Part shown: one piece after another, positions 54,730 through 63,112 of the stretch
Numbering within the stretch: the first letter of the stretch is position 1
Layout of the letters: each line of letters starts with the position of its first letter
The notes under the pieces: generated by a model
What the model saw: only the letters and a program-made list of their open reading frames with translations
The model's database searches: none
Told to the model about the DNA's origin: nothing
Source of the DNA: Rothia sp. HMSC078H08
Lineage (GTDB): Bacteria > Actinomycetota > Actinomycetes > Actinomycetales > Micrococcaceae
DNA: 64,000 nucleotides
Assembly: GCF_001808955.1 (NCBI RefSeq)
Contig: NZ_KV795256.1
Coordinates: 1-64,000, forward strand
Direction of reading: 5' to 3'
Translations under genes and position numbers: made by a program

Positions 54730-57606
54730 TTAGTGGGGCTGTTCCTCGTCGGATTCTCCTGGAGTGGATTCTTCTGAAGTGGCCATTTCAGCCGCCAGAG
54801 CTTTCAGGGCTTGTCGGATTCGCGCAGCTTCTTCTGCCTCAAGGCGTTTCCGCTCAGCATCGGCCTCCCAGGTGGAGCGAAGGTCTAGGCGATTAGCCAT
54901 GAGGTCCCGTTCGTAACGTCCACGGACGGCACGCACATGCTGCAAGGCTTCAGCCAGGGCGGCTTCCACCTCGTCGAAGGCGTTGAGTTCCTGAGTGAGG
55001 TAGCGTGCAACGGGGTGGGTGACGTATGCGTCCGCGTTTTCGGGTGCGTCACCCTCAGCCTCGGAGTTTCCGGCTTCAGCACTGTCAGTCTCAGGCTTTT
55101 CACTGAACCATTCGAGGTCATTGTTGTTCCACGCCAGACCGTCAATATGGGGCAGCGGTTGCTTCTCCCAGCCCCTGATGTCTGTGCTGGTCTTGCGCTT
55201 TTCGGGGGCAAGGTGGGTGCTGATCCTGAGGGCGGTGCCCTCGGCTAGGCCGTTGAGGAGCGCTCGCAGAAGGTGCGCGAGTAGCTGGGCACGCTGAACG
55301 TATTCACTGGTGGCGTGCAGGCTGGACCGGCTGGGGGTGTAGTGGCGGAATCGAAGTACGGTCATGCCCGGGCCGATGGCCTCTCCCCCGTGTTCGCTCA
55401 GGTAGACGGCGGGACCGCCGTAGGCCTGGTCGTAGGCGGGGTAGATGACAATGTCGTTAGCTTGGGTGAGCTGGGTGCCTTCGGTCAGGTCGAGGGCGCG
55501 CAGGTAGTGGCTCTCAGCGGGCAGCACACCGTAGCGTGCGTAGTGGCCAAGGGCGTGCGCATCGAGAACACGGATGCGTTTCCTGTTGTTTTCGACATCG
55601 CCGTAGCGTGTGCCGGTGACCTGGCGGCCGGTGATTTTGGTGAGTACTTTCTCGGTTTTGATGAGCTGGTTGATGGTGATGTCGTATTCTTCGCCGTGCG
55701 GAATGGACCGTTCGTCTTCGGGGGTGCGAAGGTGCGGCACGGTTACGGGCAGGCCGGTGGGGAGAGTTTCGAGGAGTGCGGGTAGGTCTCGGGTGAGGCT
55801 GGTGAGTAGGCTGAGGCTTTCTTCGGGGGTGTTGTTGGAGACCGGGTTGATGTGCAGCTCGTCGAAAGAGGCGTTTTTGAGCGCGTCGGAGGCTACGATG
55901 ACGCCGCGAATGATGTCTTCGGAGCCGATTTCGCCGCGTTCGAGGTAGCCGCGGGCGGTGTTTGCGACGAGTTCGGCGACTGGAGTCAGCACCGGCGTGT
56001 TGGAGCGTTCGGCGAGAGTGTAGAGTTTCTCGTCGTCGAGGGAGCCTAGGTAGACGGATCCCTGGGGTTTGCTTCCGGGCGCGAAGATGCTGAAGAGGCC
56101 CAGGCCGAGGCGGGTTTTGGTGTTGACTTTGAGGTGTTCGGGGCCGAGGTCGATGACGGCGCGTAGGCGCATGCCGTGGTTGCCGGGCTGCACGGTGATG
56201 GCGGTGAGGAAGTCGTCGACGAGCTTGTCTTGGCGGGTTTCTTCGCCGCGGTGTGCGGCTTTGAGGTGGCGACCGAAGCCTGCGAGTACGTCCAGGGGTG
56301 CGAGGACGGCAAGATATTCGCCGGCGCGCACCGGGTAGGTAATGGCCCCGTCCGTACCGATGCCTTCGTCAACGGTGTAGGCGAGGTTCTCGAGGGCGGC
56401 CCAGGCTTCCTCTTGCTGTTCGGCAAGGTTGTCAGGGGTGCCCGAGGGGGTGTCGAGCGGCAGGATGATGAGGTGGTTGGCAGCCGCCTCAGGCAGGGTT
56501 GCTGCGGGGTTGGGGGCCTTTTCCTGCACCGTGCTGCTGGTGGTTTTCCCGCCGGTGGCGCGGCTCTGTTGTTCGGCCCAGCGTTCGGCGTGGTAGAGGT
56601 CTGCGGCCTGCTGTTCGGCGGAGTCCTCGTCGGTGAGGAGCAGGTAGCAGAGGTAGAGGGTGAAGTCGGGTCGGCGTTCGTCCGTCAGCGCGCCGGTACC
56701 GTGCCCGCCGGTGGCGCTGAAGGCGATAGCCTGGTGGGCCTGGGGCAGGTAGGCGACGAGGTGCGCGGCGGTTTCGTAGCTGCCGTATCCTCCGTGCAGG
56801 ATGAGGTTACGCCGGTCGGGTTCGCTACCGCCGAAGGCGAGGTCGTGGTGGGTGGTGTAGGAGCCGGCGTTGAGGAAGTCGGCTACGTAGCGGATGAGCT
56901 CGGCGTCGGGTAGGGCGTTGGTGCGGTCTGCGGCGGCGAGTGATGTGTGGATGCTGTTGAGGGTTTCGTGCGGGTGGGCGCCTGCGTAGTATCCGGCGGC
57001 GAGCGCGTAGCTGGTGAGGAGCTGCGCTTCGTTGGTGGTGAAGGTGCCTCGGGCGGCGCGGAGTGCGGGTACGAGCAGTTCGGTGAGGATGGGGTGCAGG
57101 GCTTCGGAGGCGGATTCGATGGACTGTTGCAGTTCTTCTTCAGCGTCTGCGTTGGGCTCGGGGTTGAGCAGGGTGAGGAAGGTTTCTTCTGACCCTTCCC
57201 AGGTGCCTGCGAGGAGCACAAGGGTTGCGATGAGTGCGAGGAGTGCGCGGTAGTTGCTGCTGTGCGGGTGATCGGTGCTGAAAGTGGCGGCTACGACGCG
57301 GGCGAGCATGCGCGCGGTGATATTTTCGAGGATGTACCGGTCGTAGGAGTAGCTGCTGGGCCACTTTTTGGGGTCGGGCAGGTGCGTCTCGTGCAGGTAG
57401 CGCAGGATGGGTGCGAGGGGCACGGGGGTGCCCTGCGGGAGGTTGGGGCAGCACTGTTTGACCCAGGTGTTGACGGTGGGTTTGGTGGCGATGCCGACGG
57501 CTTCGGTGAGCTGGATGCGTGAGAGGCTGTAGGGTGCGACAAGTTCAGCGAGGGCGCTGTAGGTGGAGTTGTTGGGCCGGTAGGTGCGGTGGTTGGTGGG
57601 TGCCAT
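54730..57606 (-). CDS. 958-aa type I restriction-associated protein, degenerate methylase-like
   Basis: No named family recognised. By eye the order of elements follows an N6-adenine methyltransferase with DNA-binding ends. A helix-turn-helix (SLSRIQLTEAVGIATKPTVNTW) comes first, at about residues 25-50. LPDAELIRYVADF (231-243) is followed by NLILHGGYGSYETAAHL (from 267), which stands at the place of motif I DPxxGxG but lacks Asp-Pro. NHLIILPLDTPSG (about 376) stands at the place of NPPY. GEYLAVLAPLDVLAG and RAVIDLGPEHL (481) are typical post-motif strands. A target-recognition-like part lies at about 700-785, and a coiled coil from about 870 to 958. SAM binding and catalysis are therefore unlikely. 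It lies between hsdS (with a terminator) and hsdR. ATG 57606 follows AAAGGAGCTACC. Confidence 0.7.
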   Translation of the reverse strand: MAPTNHRTYRPNNSTYSALAELVAPYSLSRIQLTEAVGIATKPTVNTWVKQCCPNLPQGTPVPLAPILRYLHETHLPDPKKWPSSYSYDRYILENITARMLARVVAATFSTDHPHSSNYRALLALIATLVLLAGTWEGSEETFLTLLNPEPNADAEEELQQSIESASEALHPILTELLVPALRAARGTFTTNEAQLLTSYALAAGYYAGAHPHETLNSIHTSLAAADRTNALPDAELIRYVADFLNAGSYTTHHDLAFGGSEPDRRNLILHGGYGSYETAAHLVAYLPQAHQAIAFSATGGHGTGALTDERRPDFTLYLCYLLLTDEDSAEQQAADLYHAERWAEQQSRATGGKTTSSTVQEKAPNPAATLPEAAANHLIILPLDTPSGTPDNLAEQQEEAWAALENLAYTVDEGIGTDGAITYPVRAGEYLAVLAPLDVLAGFGRHLKAAHRGEETRQDKLVDDFLTAITVQPGNHGMRLRAVIDLGPEHLKVNTKTRLGLGLFSIFAPGSKPQGSVYLGSLDDEKLYTLAERSNTPVLTPVAELVANTARGYLERGEIGSEDIIRGVIVASDALKNASFDELHINPVSNNTPEESLSLLTSLTRDLPALLETLPTGLPVTVPHLRTPEDERSIPHGEEYDITINQLIKTEKVLTKITGRQVTGTRYGDVENNRKRIRVLDAHALGHYARYGVLPAESHYLRALDLTEGTQLTQANDIVIYPAYDQAYGGPAVYLSEHGGEAIGPGMTVLRFRHYTPSRSSLHATSEYVQRAQLLAHLLRALLNGLAEGTALRISTHLAPEKRKTSTDIRGWEKQPLPHIDGLAWNNNDLEWFSEKPETDSAEAGNSEAEGDAPENADAYVTHPVARYLTQELNAFDEVEAALAEALQHVRAVRGRYERDLMANRLDLRSTWEADAERKRLEAEEAARIRQALKALAAEMATSEESTPGESDEEQPH

Positions 57607-57664
57607 GGTAGCTCCTTTGCTGAGGCGGTCGTGAAGTAGGTGATTGCGTGGTAGTAGGGCGGCA

Positions 57665-57702
57665 CGCCCTGCCCGGTCGGTGTGAACCGGCCGGGCAGGG
57701 CG
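57665..57702 (-). terminator. Terminator between hsdS and the 958-aa gene
   Basis: CGCCCTGCCCGG pairs perfectly with CCGGCCGGGCAGGGCG's last 12 bases, with an inner CCGGT/ACCGG extension, 22 bases beyond the hsdS stop. It suggests that hsdM-hsdS and the 958-aa gene are at least partly separate transcripts. Confidence 0.7.
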
Positions 57703-57723
57703 GATGCGGCGCTCCCCTAGCGT

Positions 57724-58866
57724 CTAGCCAATGAGGCGCTTAATGAGAGCGTCACGGGTTTCAGCAAGCTGAAGGTTCTCTTGTTCAAGAGAGAAAATCT
57801 CTTGTTCAACACTTGTTAGAAAATCTTCTACGCCGTTAGAAATAGCAGTCTCACTGAACGGTATATCCAGCTCGGAGAGACCCTTTTTATTAATGGCACT
57901 AAAAATTGTTCCTTCACCCTCGAATTTCTCCCAGAGATTAGGATTAGTTTTCAGAGTGTAGAAAAGAGTATTTTCCTGGCCACACGATGAGCGAATAGCT
58001 GCCAGACCTCGCCCAACACAACATGCTTCAACCGAACGATTAAGAGCACCAATCGGAGCACGAACACTGAACAGAATATCCAGCGGTTCTGCCATTCGAG
58101 TTGCAGCAGTTGTATATGTGCGCGGTGTGGGGTACCTGAATCCAAAATCTTTTTTACCTTGGAAAAAGAGAACTCCAGAACCCTCAGTGTTTAGAGTCTC
58201 TCCCTTCGGAGATTGACCCATAACTATATGAGCAATGTCATTAAGTTTCTGAGTTTTTTGAACTGACTTTAGATACTTACGGGTTGCTGCCTCCCCCAAG
58301 GAATCTAGTGTCTGGATGAGGCGGGTGTTTGCTTCGATTTTGTCGTCGAGCGAGCCCAAAATCCCAGCAATCCGCTCCTGCTCCTCCAGAGGGGGCAGGG
58401 AAATATCCAGATCCTTTAAATCTTGAACACGGAGATAAGGAAGTGCACTACCAGCAACCAGCGAAGAGATATTTAGCGTCTTAAATTTATAATACAGCCA
58501 TATATTATTCACCGCAGCCGAGGGCACAGCTGCCATTAGGTTGTTATCAATACACATAGGTATTGATGACATGGCAAATCTTTCCCTTTTAAGACCCTCT
58601 CCAATTTTGGCAAAGACAATCGACTTAACCGGTATGATTTTGGATTTAAGAGTTTTGAGCTGAGATTCTTCAATCCAATTATCAATATTCCGCCATGAAA
58701 GCCCCGCAGCAGACTGCAAATCTTTTACCTTAGCGAAGGGGTAATCGCCAGAGACTTTTCCTTGTTCTTTCTGGGGGAATGCAGAACCAGCCACAAAGGC
58801 GCATATATCCCCCAGCTTGACGATAGTCCACCCCGCCTCACGCTGAGCGTCCGACAGTACAGCCAC
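57724..58866 (-). CDS. hsdS: Type I restriction enzyme S subunit (specificity)
   Basis: DNA-recognition subunit, 380 aa, two target-recognition domains each followed by a helical spacer. The first domain is WTIVKLGDICAFVAG to LPYLRVQDLKDLDISLPP, then the spacer PLEEQERIAGILGSLDDKIEANTRLIQTL (about 170-200). The second begins QKLNDIAHIVMGQSPKGETLN and ends in SVEQEIFSLEQENLQLAETRDALIKRL. The recognition domains are clearly A/T-richer than the flanking genes (for example 58440-58700), while the spacer is not. That fits domain exchange by recombination. The GTG start shares one base with the hsdM stop (TAGTG), so translation is coupled. Confidence 0.93.
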   Translation of the reverse strand: MAVLSDAQREAGWTIVKLGDICAFVAGSAFPQKEQGKVSGDYPFAKVKDLQSAAGLSWRNIDNWIEESQLKTLKSKIIPVKSIVFAKIGEGLKRERFAMSSIPMCIDNNLMAAVPSAAVNNIWLYYKFKTLNISSLVAGSALPYLRVQDLKDLDISLPPLEEQERIAGILGSLDDKIEANTRLIQTLDSLGEAATRKYLKSVQKTQKLNDIAHIVMGQSPKGETLNTEGSGVLFFQGKKDFGFRYPTPRTYTTAATRMAEPLDILFSVRAPIGALNRSVEACCVGRGLAAIRSSCGQENTLFYTLKTNPNLWEKFEGEGTIFSAINKKGLSELDIPFSETAISNGVEDFLTSVEQEIFSLEQENLQLAETRDALIKRLIG

Positions 58867-60551
58867 TACAGCTCACCACCCTCAAGGTCCAGTGAGGCCA
58901 GCTGCTCACGCACGACCGAGCCCAAACGCTCCGACTCAGCGAACTGATCCAGCAGCTGCTCACGCAAACCGGCAATACGCGCATCCAGCTCCTGGGTGCT
59001 CTCACCCTCAGACACAGCGCTACCCACGTAGCGGCCCGGAGTCAGCACAAAGTCCTGCTCCCGCACATCCTCAAGCGACGCCGAGAAACAGAAACCCGCC
59101 TCATCCTCATACACGCCAGCAGTCGGCTCCTCGCCAGCCTTCACCAGCGAACCATCCGCATGATACATCGACGACATACCGCGCCACGCACACCACGTAT
59201 TCGCAATCTTCGCGATATCCTCCTCAGAGAACACACGCTCAGTACGAGACACCATATGGCCCATCGAACGGGCATCCATAAACAGAACCTGACCCGAACG
59301 GTCCACCGAACCATTCACACCGGCAGACTTATCCTTCGACAACAACCACACACACGCCGGGGAGCTCGTCGTCGTAAACATATTCGGCGGCAACACCAAC
59401 ACAGCAGCCACCGCGTCGCCCTCAACCATGGCGCGACGAATACCGCCCTGACCACCAGTATCAGCAGTCAACGAACCATTCGCCATCACCACAGCAGCCG
59501 AACCCTTCACATCCAGCTTCGACCACACATGCTGCATCCACGCAAAATTCGCGTTATTCTTCGGCGGAACACCAAACACCCAGCGCGGGTCATCCTCAAC
59601 CCGGTGCCACTCCTTGATGTTGAACGGCGGGGTCGTCAACACATAATCAAAACGCTCGCCCGGGTGCGAATCCTCAACGAACGTATCGCGCCAGCGGTCG
59701 CCCACCGAACCATCAATACCGTGAATCGCCAGGTTCAGGCGCGCCAAACGCCAGGTCGCCTGGTTACGCTCCTGACCATACGCAAGCACACGCTGGTCAC
59801 CCTTACTGCGGTCATCAAACGCGCCGCCGGCACGGTGCACAAAATTATTCGACTGCACAAACATGCCGCCCGAACCACAGCACGGATCATACACGCGGCC
59901 ACTCGTCGGCTGAATCATACCCACCAGAGTATTCACCACAGTCGTCGGGGTGTAGAACTCGCCGCCCTTCTGACCCTGCGCACGAGCAAACTTACCCAAG
60001 AAATACTCATACACAAAGCCCAGAACATCCTTCGACGAAGAATGCTCACCATCACGCACCGCCGCGAAATTCGCATTCGACAGCAGATCAATCACCTGCG
60101 CCAGGGTGCGCTGCTCCACCTTCTCACTCGCATACATGGGCTCAAGGGCACCCTGCAACGGCGGGTTCTGAGCCATAATCTCGTCCATAGCCGAGTCAAC
60201 CAGCTCACCCACACGGTCACCTTTCGCCTGCTGCACCAGGTCAGACCAGCGGGCACCAACCGGCACATAGAATGCATGACGAGCATGGTAGTACGAAGGC
60301 TCCTCCAGCTCCTCAGCCAGAGCCTCACCCTCAAGGCCGTACTCCTCAGTCAGCATGTGCTGAACATCCTCGCGAGCCTTATCGAAGGTGTCACCAATGT
60401 ACTTCAAGAAGATCAGGCCCAGCATGAAGTCGCGGTAACCGCCGGACTCCATGGAACCGCGCAGAATGTCCGCGGACTTCCACAGCATCTCCGCCAACTC
60501 AGCCGGAGTAGTAGGGGCACCCGACCCCTGAGATACAGGCGCTTTCGCCAT
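58866..60551 (-). CDS. hsdM: Type I restriction enzyme M subunit (adenine methyltransferase), atypical motif IV
   Basis: Modification subunit, 561 aa. The N-terminal helical domain has LAEMLWKSADILRGSMESGGYRDFMLGLIFLKYI. SAM-binding motif I is YDPCCGSGGMF (about residue 221), preceded by GEFYTPTTVVNTLVG. Motif IV reads LTTPPFNIKEW: the usual NPPF is TPPF (Thr 307), an unusual change at the residue that holds the target adenine. A later block GQGGIRRAMVEGDAVAAVLVLPPNMF is normal. I start at ATG 60551 (GAAAGG 7 bases upstream); an upstream in-frame start adds only seven residues. It overlaps hsdS by one base. Confidence 0.93.
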   Translation of the reverse strand: MAKAPVSQGSGAPTTPAELAEMLWKSADILRGSMESGGYRDFMLGLIFLKYIGDTFDKAREDVQHMLTEEYGLEGEALAEELEEPSYYHARHAFYVPVGARWSDLVQQAKGDRVGELVDSAMDEIMAQNPPLQGALEPMYASEKVEQRTLAQVIDLLSNANFAAVRDGEHSSSKDVLGFVYEYFLGKFARAQGQKGGEFYTPTTVVNTLVGMIQPTSGRVYDPCCGSGGMFVQSNNFVHRAGGAFDDRSKGDQRVLAYGQERNQATWRLARLNLAIHGIDGSVGDRWRDTFVEDSHPGERFDYVLTTPPFNIKEWHRVEDDPRWVFGVPPKNNANFAWMQHVWSKLDVKGSAAVVMANGSLTADTGGQGGIRRAMVEGDAVAAVLVLPPNMFTTTSSPACVWLLSKDKSAGVNGSVDRSGQVLFMDARSMGHMVSRTERVFSEEDIAKIANTWCAWRGMSSMYHADGSLVKAGEEPTAGVYEDEAGFCFSASLEDVREQDFVLTPGRYVGSAVSEGESTQELDARIAGLREQLLDQFAESERLGSVVREQLASLDLEGGEL

Positions 60552-60978
60552 TATTGTGCCTTTCAACGTCACCGGGGGTGGACCCCAGATGTCCTCAATG
60601 TAAGTGTCTAACTATCTATTATCCCTGCTGGCCGGAGGTGAGGTGGCCGGGGTGGTCATCTCCCCCTCCTCCCCTCTCTTTCCGCCGAGAAGCCACATGT
60701 GTTTCGAAAAGCAACATGTTTGGTGGCTTTTCGAAACACATGTGGCTTCTGGAGACTGCTATAAAGCGCCCTCCCGCAGGAATTCAAAGAATATACTCCC
60801 TTTCCCCCGCACCCAGTCCGATAATTTTTCGCTTACCCCGGGGTAAATCAAAAAATCTCAGCTACCCTAAACCCTCCCCCTATTGTGGAGGTACAAGGTC
60901 ACTGCACGACACCGCACCACCTGCCCCGGTGCAGGCCCAAACGGGCCGGGGCAGCCCCTCCAGATAGGAGAAAAACTC
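60552..60978. promoter_or_regulatory. Divergent region with palindromic operator candidate and repeat
   Basis: The gap lies between hsdM (leftward) and the membrane protein (rightward). It holds island palindrome copy 3 (60688-60750) and TTACCCCGGGGTAA at 60833-60846, the exact palindrome also found before hsdR. Neighbouring A/T-rich sequence (GATAATTTTTCGC) could hold promoter elements. No gene is supported. Confidence 0.55.
60688..60750. repeat. Island palindrome, copy 3
   Basis: Arms AGAAGCCACATGTGTTTCGA and its complement with an inner AAGC/GCTT stem. It is the only copy not at a gene end, lying upstream of both neighbours, so termination alone does not explain the family. Confidence 0.88.
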
Positions 60979-61920
60979 ATGGACTTTATCAGCAAGGTTA
61001 TATTGATTTGTTTCCCTCTGCTCACCGTTATCTTTGCGCTCCCCGCTGCTATCATGCAATTCGCCACTAATATCTTGAACTTCCGCGCAGCACGCTTAAA
61101 GTACAATGACGCCAAGAGGGCAGCCGCCACCCCCGGAGCGGGAAATACCACTCAGAAGCTCAGCGTCGGCACCATCAACGGCAATGGCAACCACGTGCAC
61201 AACACCCACCAGCATGTAGGCAACGGCTCCGCAGCCATTAGCGGCGACGGTAACCGCACCGCCATCGACAACAGCCAGCACACGCACAACCACGCCTCCT
61301 CCAAGGGAACGCAGGCAAGTAATGACGATGCCTTCGACAGCATCGCACTTGCTGTTGTTGGCAGTCTCCTTATCGCGGGTGCGTTCCTCATCAGCTGGCC
61401 CACTATCAGCTGGATCCTCGCAGCCTGCTGGGTTACCTGTCTCGTACTCATCGGTTGGCAGGTAAAGCTTCTCAGCCCTAAGAGCATCAACTCACCTGAA
61501 TCTGCCATTCTGAATGTGCTCTACCCTGCATCCCTGCTGGCGATTGTTGGCGGCACCTGGCTCGCTCTCCTCGGGGCAGGTAAGTACAACATGGCGACCA
61601 TCTACACCACCGTCAGCGGACACTACGAGTCTCACCCTCAGGGCAGTATGGTTGCGCGTTTCATTCAGGCAGTTACTGCGTCATACGGTACTGCAGGGTT
61701 CACCCTGATTATGCTCAACCTGCTTGCTGCCCTCTTCATGCTGGGGACTTTGATTCAGTGCTTCAAATACTCGATTAACGTAGTAATTGCAGTCCGCCGT
61801 GGCACCGTCACCAACCTCTCCATTCAGGAGGCAAGCATGAGCTTCTTCCTGGCTATTGTGAGCCTGGTAGTATGCCAGCCTGCACTTGCCGAGCTGATTG
61901 TTTCGCAGTTCAACAGGTAG
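60979..61920 (+). CDS. Membrane protein with tandem GxGN His/Asn-rich repeat
   Basis: Unknown function, 313 aa. Helix 1 (residues 5-28) is followed by a cytosolic or external loop with two tandem units of about 20 residues: TINGNGNHVHNTHQHVG and AISGDGNRTAIDNSQHTHNH. Four to five more helices occupy residues 120-305. The units share I-x-G-x-G-N and end in Asn/His runs. This pattern recalls beta-arch or amyloid-signalling motifs seen near bacterial immunity proteins, but that is only a resemblance. I start at ATG 60979 (TAGGAG upstream). It is divergent from hsdM with the shared palindrome between them, so co-regulation with the restriction locus is possible. Confidence 0.72.
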   Translation: MDFISKVILICFPLLTVIFALPAAIMQFATNILNFRAARLKYNDAKRAAATPGAGNTTQKLSVGTINGNGNHVHNTHQHVGNGSAAISGDGNRTAIDNSQHTHNHASSKGTQASNDDAFDSIALAVVGSLLIAGAFLISWPTISWILAACWVTCLVLIGWQVKLLSPKSINSPESAILNVLYPASLLAIVGGTWLALLGAGKYNMATIYTTVSGHYESHPQGSMVARFIQAVTASYGTAGFTLIMLNLLAALFMLGTLIQCFKYSINVVIAVRRGTVTNLSIQEASMSFFLAIVSLVVCQPALAELIVSQFNR

Positions 61921-61979
61921 CATCCGGTAGGTAAAGTACCGGGCCGTATTCGCTCAACTTATCCACACCCCTCTCGTCG

Positions 61980-62042
61980 AGAAGCCACATGTGTTTCGAA
62001 AAGCCACGTTTTTGGTGGCTTTTCGAAACACATGTGGCTTTT
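61980..62042. repeat. Island palindrome, copy 4
   Basis: Full-length form: AGAAGCCACATGTGTTTCGA then AAAGCCAC, pairing with its complement across GTTTTTG; 60 bases past the stop of the membrane protein. Confidence 0.9.
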
Positions 62043-62102
62043 CGGCGTAATAACTAAACGTAACACTTGAACACAAATACTCTCATTTGATGCAATTAAA
62101 GC

Positions 62103-63026
62103 ATGATTACTAGAGAAGAACTATCAACGATGATACGCACCCGCACCGAACTCATCACCTCAGCCACCCACACACGAATCACCCTAAGCCACGCCCTCAA
62201 CCGCGGCGAACTCACCCGCGTCTCAAAAGGGCACCTTCTCCCCACCCAAACCTGGAACAACCTACACCCCAACGACCAGCACTACGTGTGCATCCTCGCG
62301 CACCTCAACGAATACCCCGCCAACATCCTCGCCGCTCAAAGCGCAGCCATCGCTTGGGGCGTCTCCTCCCTCAGCCCACCACGTCACGTTCAAGTACGAG
62401 GAGCCGGAGGCGGCCGCCGAGAAAACATCCAGCGCATCCAAGACATCCTCACCGCGGACAGCCCCATCGTGTACACACCCGAGGGAATCCCCACCGTCAC
62501 ACCGCTAACAGCTATCACCACCTGCGTGAAAACGCTCCCCTTTCGCGACGGGCTCGTTCTGGCCGAAAGCGCCCTTCAACGCTTCGCGCGGGAACCGGAT
62601 ATGCTCACCTACGAAGAGCTCAAGAAAGAGCTCTCATCTGCATCTGGCCGCGGGTGCCGAACCGCCCGCCTCGTCGGACATGAGCTCAGCCCACACTCAG
62701 AATCCGTTGCTGAAACCTGCATGCGGTTACTTCTCGATGACCAGGGAATCCGATACAAGCAGCAAGAAACCATCATCTGCGAAGGTCATGCCTATCGAGT
62801 GGACTTTCTGCTACACGCCATTAGCCTCCACGGCAGGCCCGTCATTCTGGAGGTAGACGGCAACGTCAAATACAACGCCAAAGAGGACCTGGTTCGGGAG
62901 AAGAATAGACAGGATCGGCTACTCCACGCGGGGTATGCTGTCATCCGTGTTTCTGCTAAGGATGCTATCTACCGTCCGAGGCGGGCCCTGCAGGTGCTGC
63001 GTGCTGCTGGAGGGCCCCAAACTTAA
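62103..63026 (+). CDS. AbiEi-like antitoxin / DUF559 (PD-(D/E)xK-like) protein
   Basis: A 307-aa protein of the actinobacterial AbiEi-plus-DUF559 type. An N-terminal winged-helix segment (RTRTELITSATHTRITLSHALNRGELTRVSKGHLLP) is followed by a middle AbiEi-like part (AAQSAAIAWGVSSLSPP, RRENIQRIQ). The C-terminal nuclease-like domain has RVDFLLHAI, VILEVDGNVKYN, REKNRQDRLLHAGYAVIRVS. The Asp and E-x-D acidic residues plus the D-R-x-L helix fit the Vsr-like DUF559 fold. No AbiEii toxin partner is adjacent, so it is an orphan here. Antitoxin, regulator or nuclease are all possible. ATG 62103 lacks a strong ribosome-binding site. Confidence 0.75.
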   Translation: MITREELSTMIRTRTELITSATHTRITLSHALNRGELTRVSKGHLLPTQTWNNLHPNDQHYVCILAHLNEYPANILAAQSAAIAWGVSSLSPPRHVQVRGAGGGRRENIQRIQDILTADSPIVYTPEGIPTVTPLTAITTCVKTLPFRDGLVLAESALQRFAREPDMLTYEELKKELSSASGRGCRTARLVGHELSPHSESVAETCMRLLLDDQGIRYKQQETIICEGHAYRVDFLLHAISLHGRPVILEVDGNVKYNAKEDLVREKNRQDRLLHAGYAVIRVSAKDAIYRPRRALQVLRAAGGPQT

Positions 63027-63031
63027 CCGCG

Positions 63032-63094
63032 AAAAGCCACATGTGTTTCGAGAAGCCACTAAAAATGTGGCTTTTCGAAACACATGTGGCTTCT
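63032..63094. repeat. Island palindrome, copy 5
   Basis: AAAAGCCACATGTGTTTCGA then GAAGCCAC pairs with its complement across TAAAAAT. It lies 6 bases past the AbiEi-like stop and 19 bases from the convergent membrane gene's stop. Confidence 0.9.
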
Positions 63095-63112
63095 CAGCGA
63101 GTAAAGAGGCGG

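Noticed and set aside
49861..63094. The five island palindromes as a CRISPR array
   Set aside because: Copies are kilobases apart, have no regular spacers and are palindromic over their whole length; no cas genes are present.
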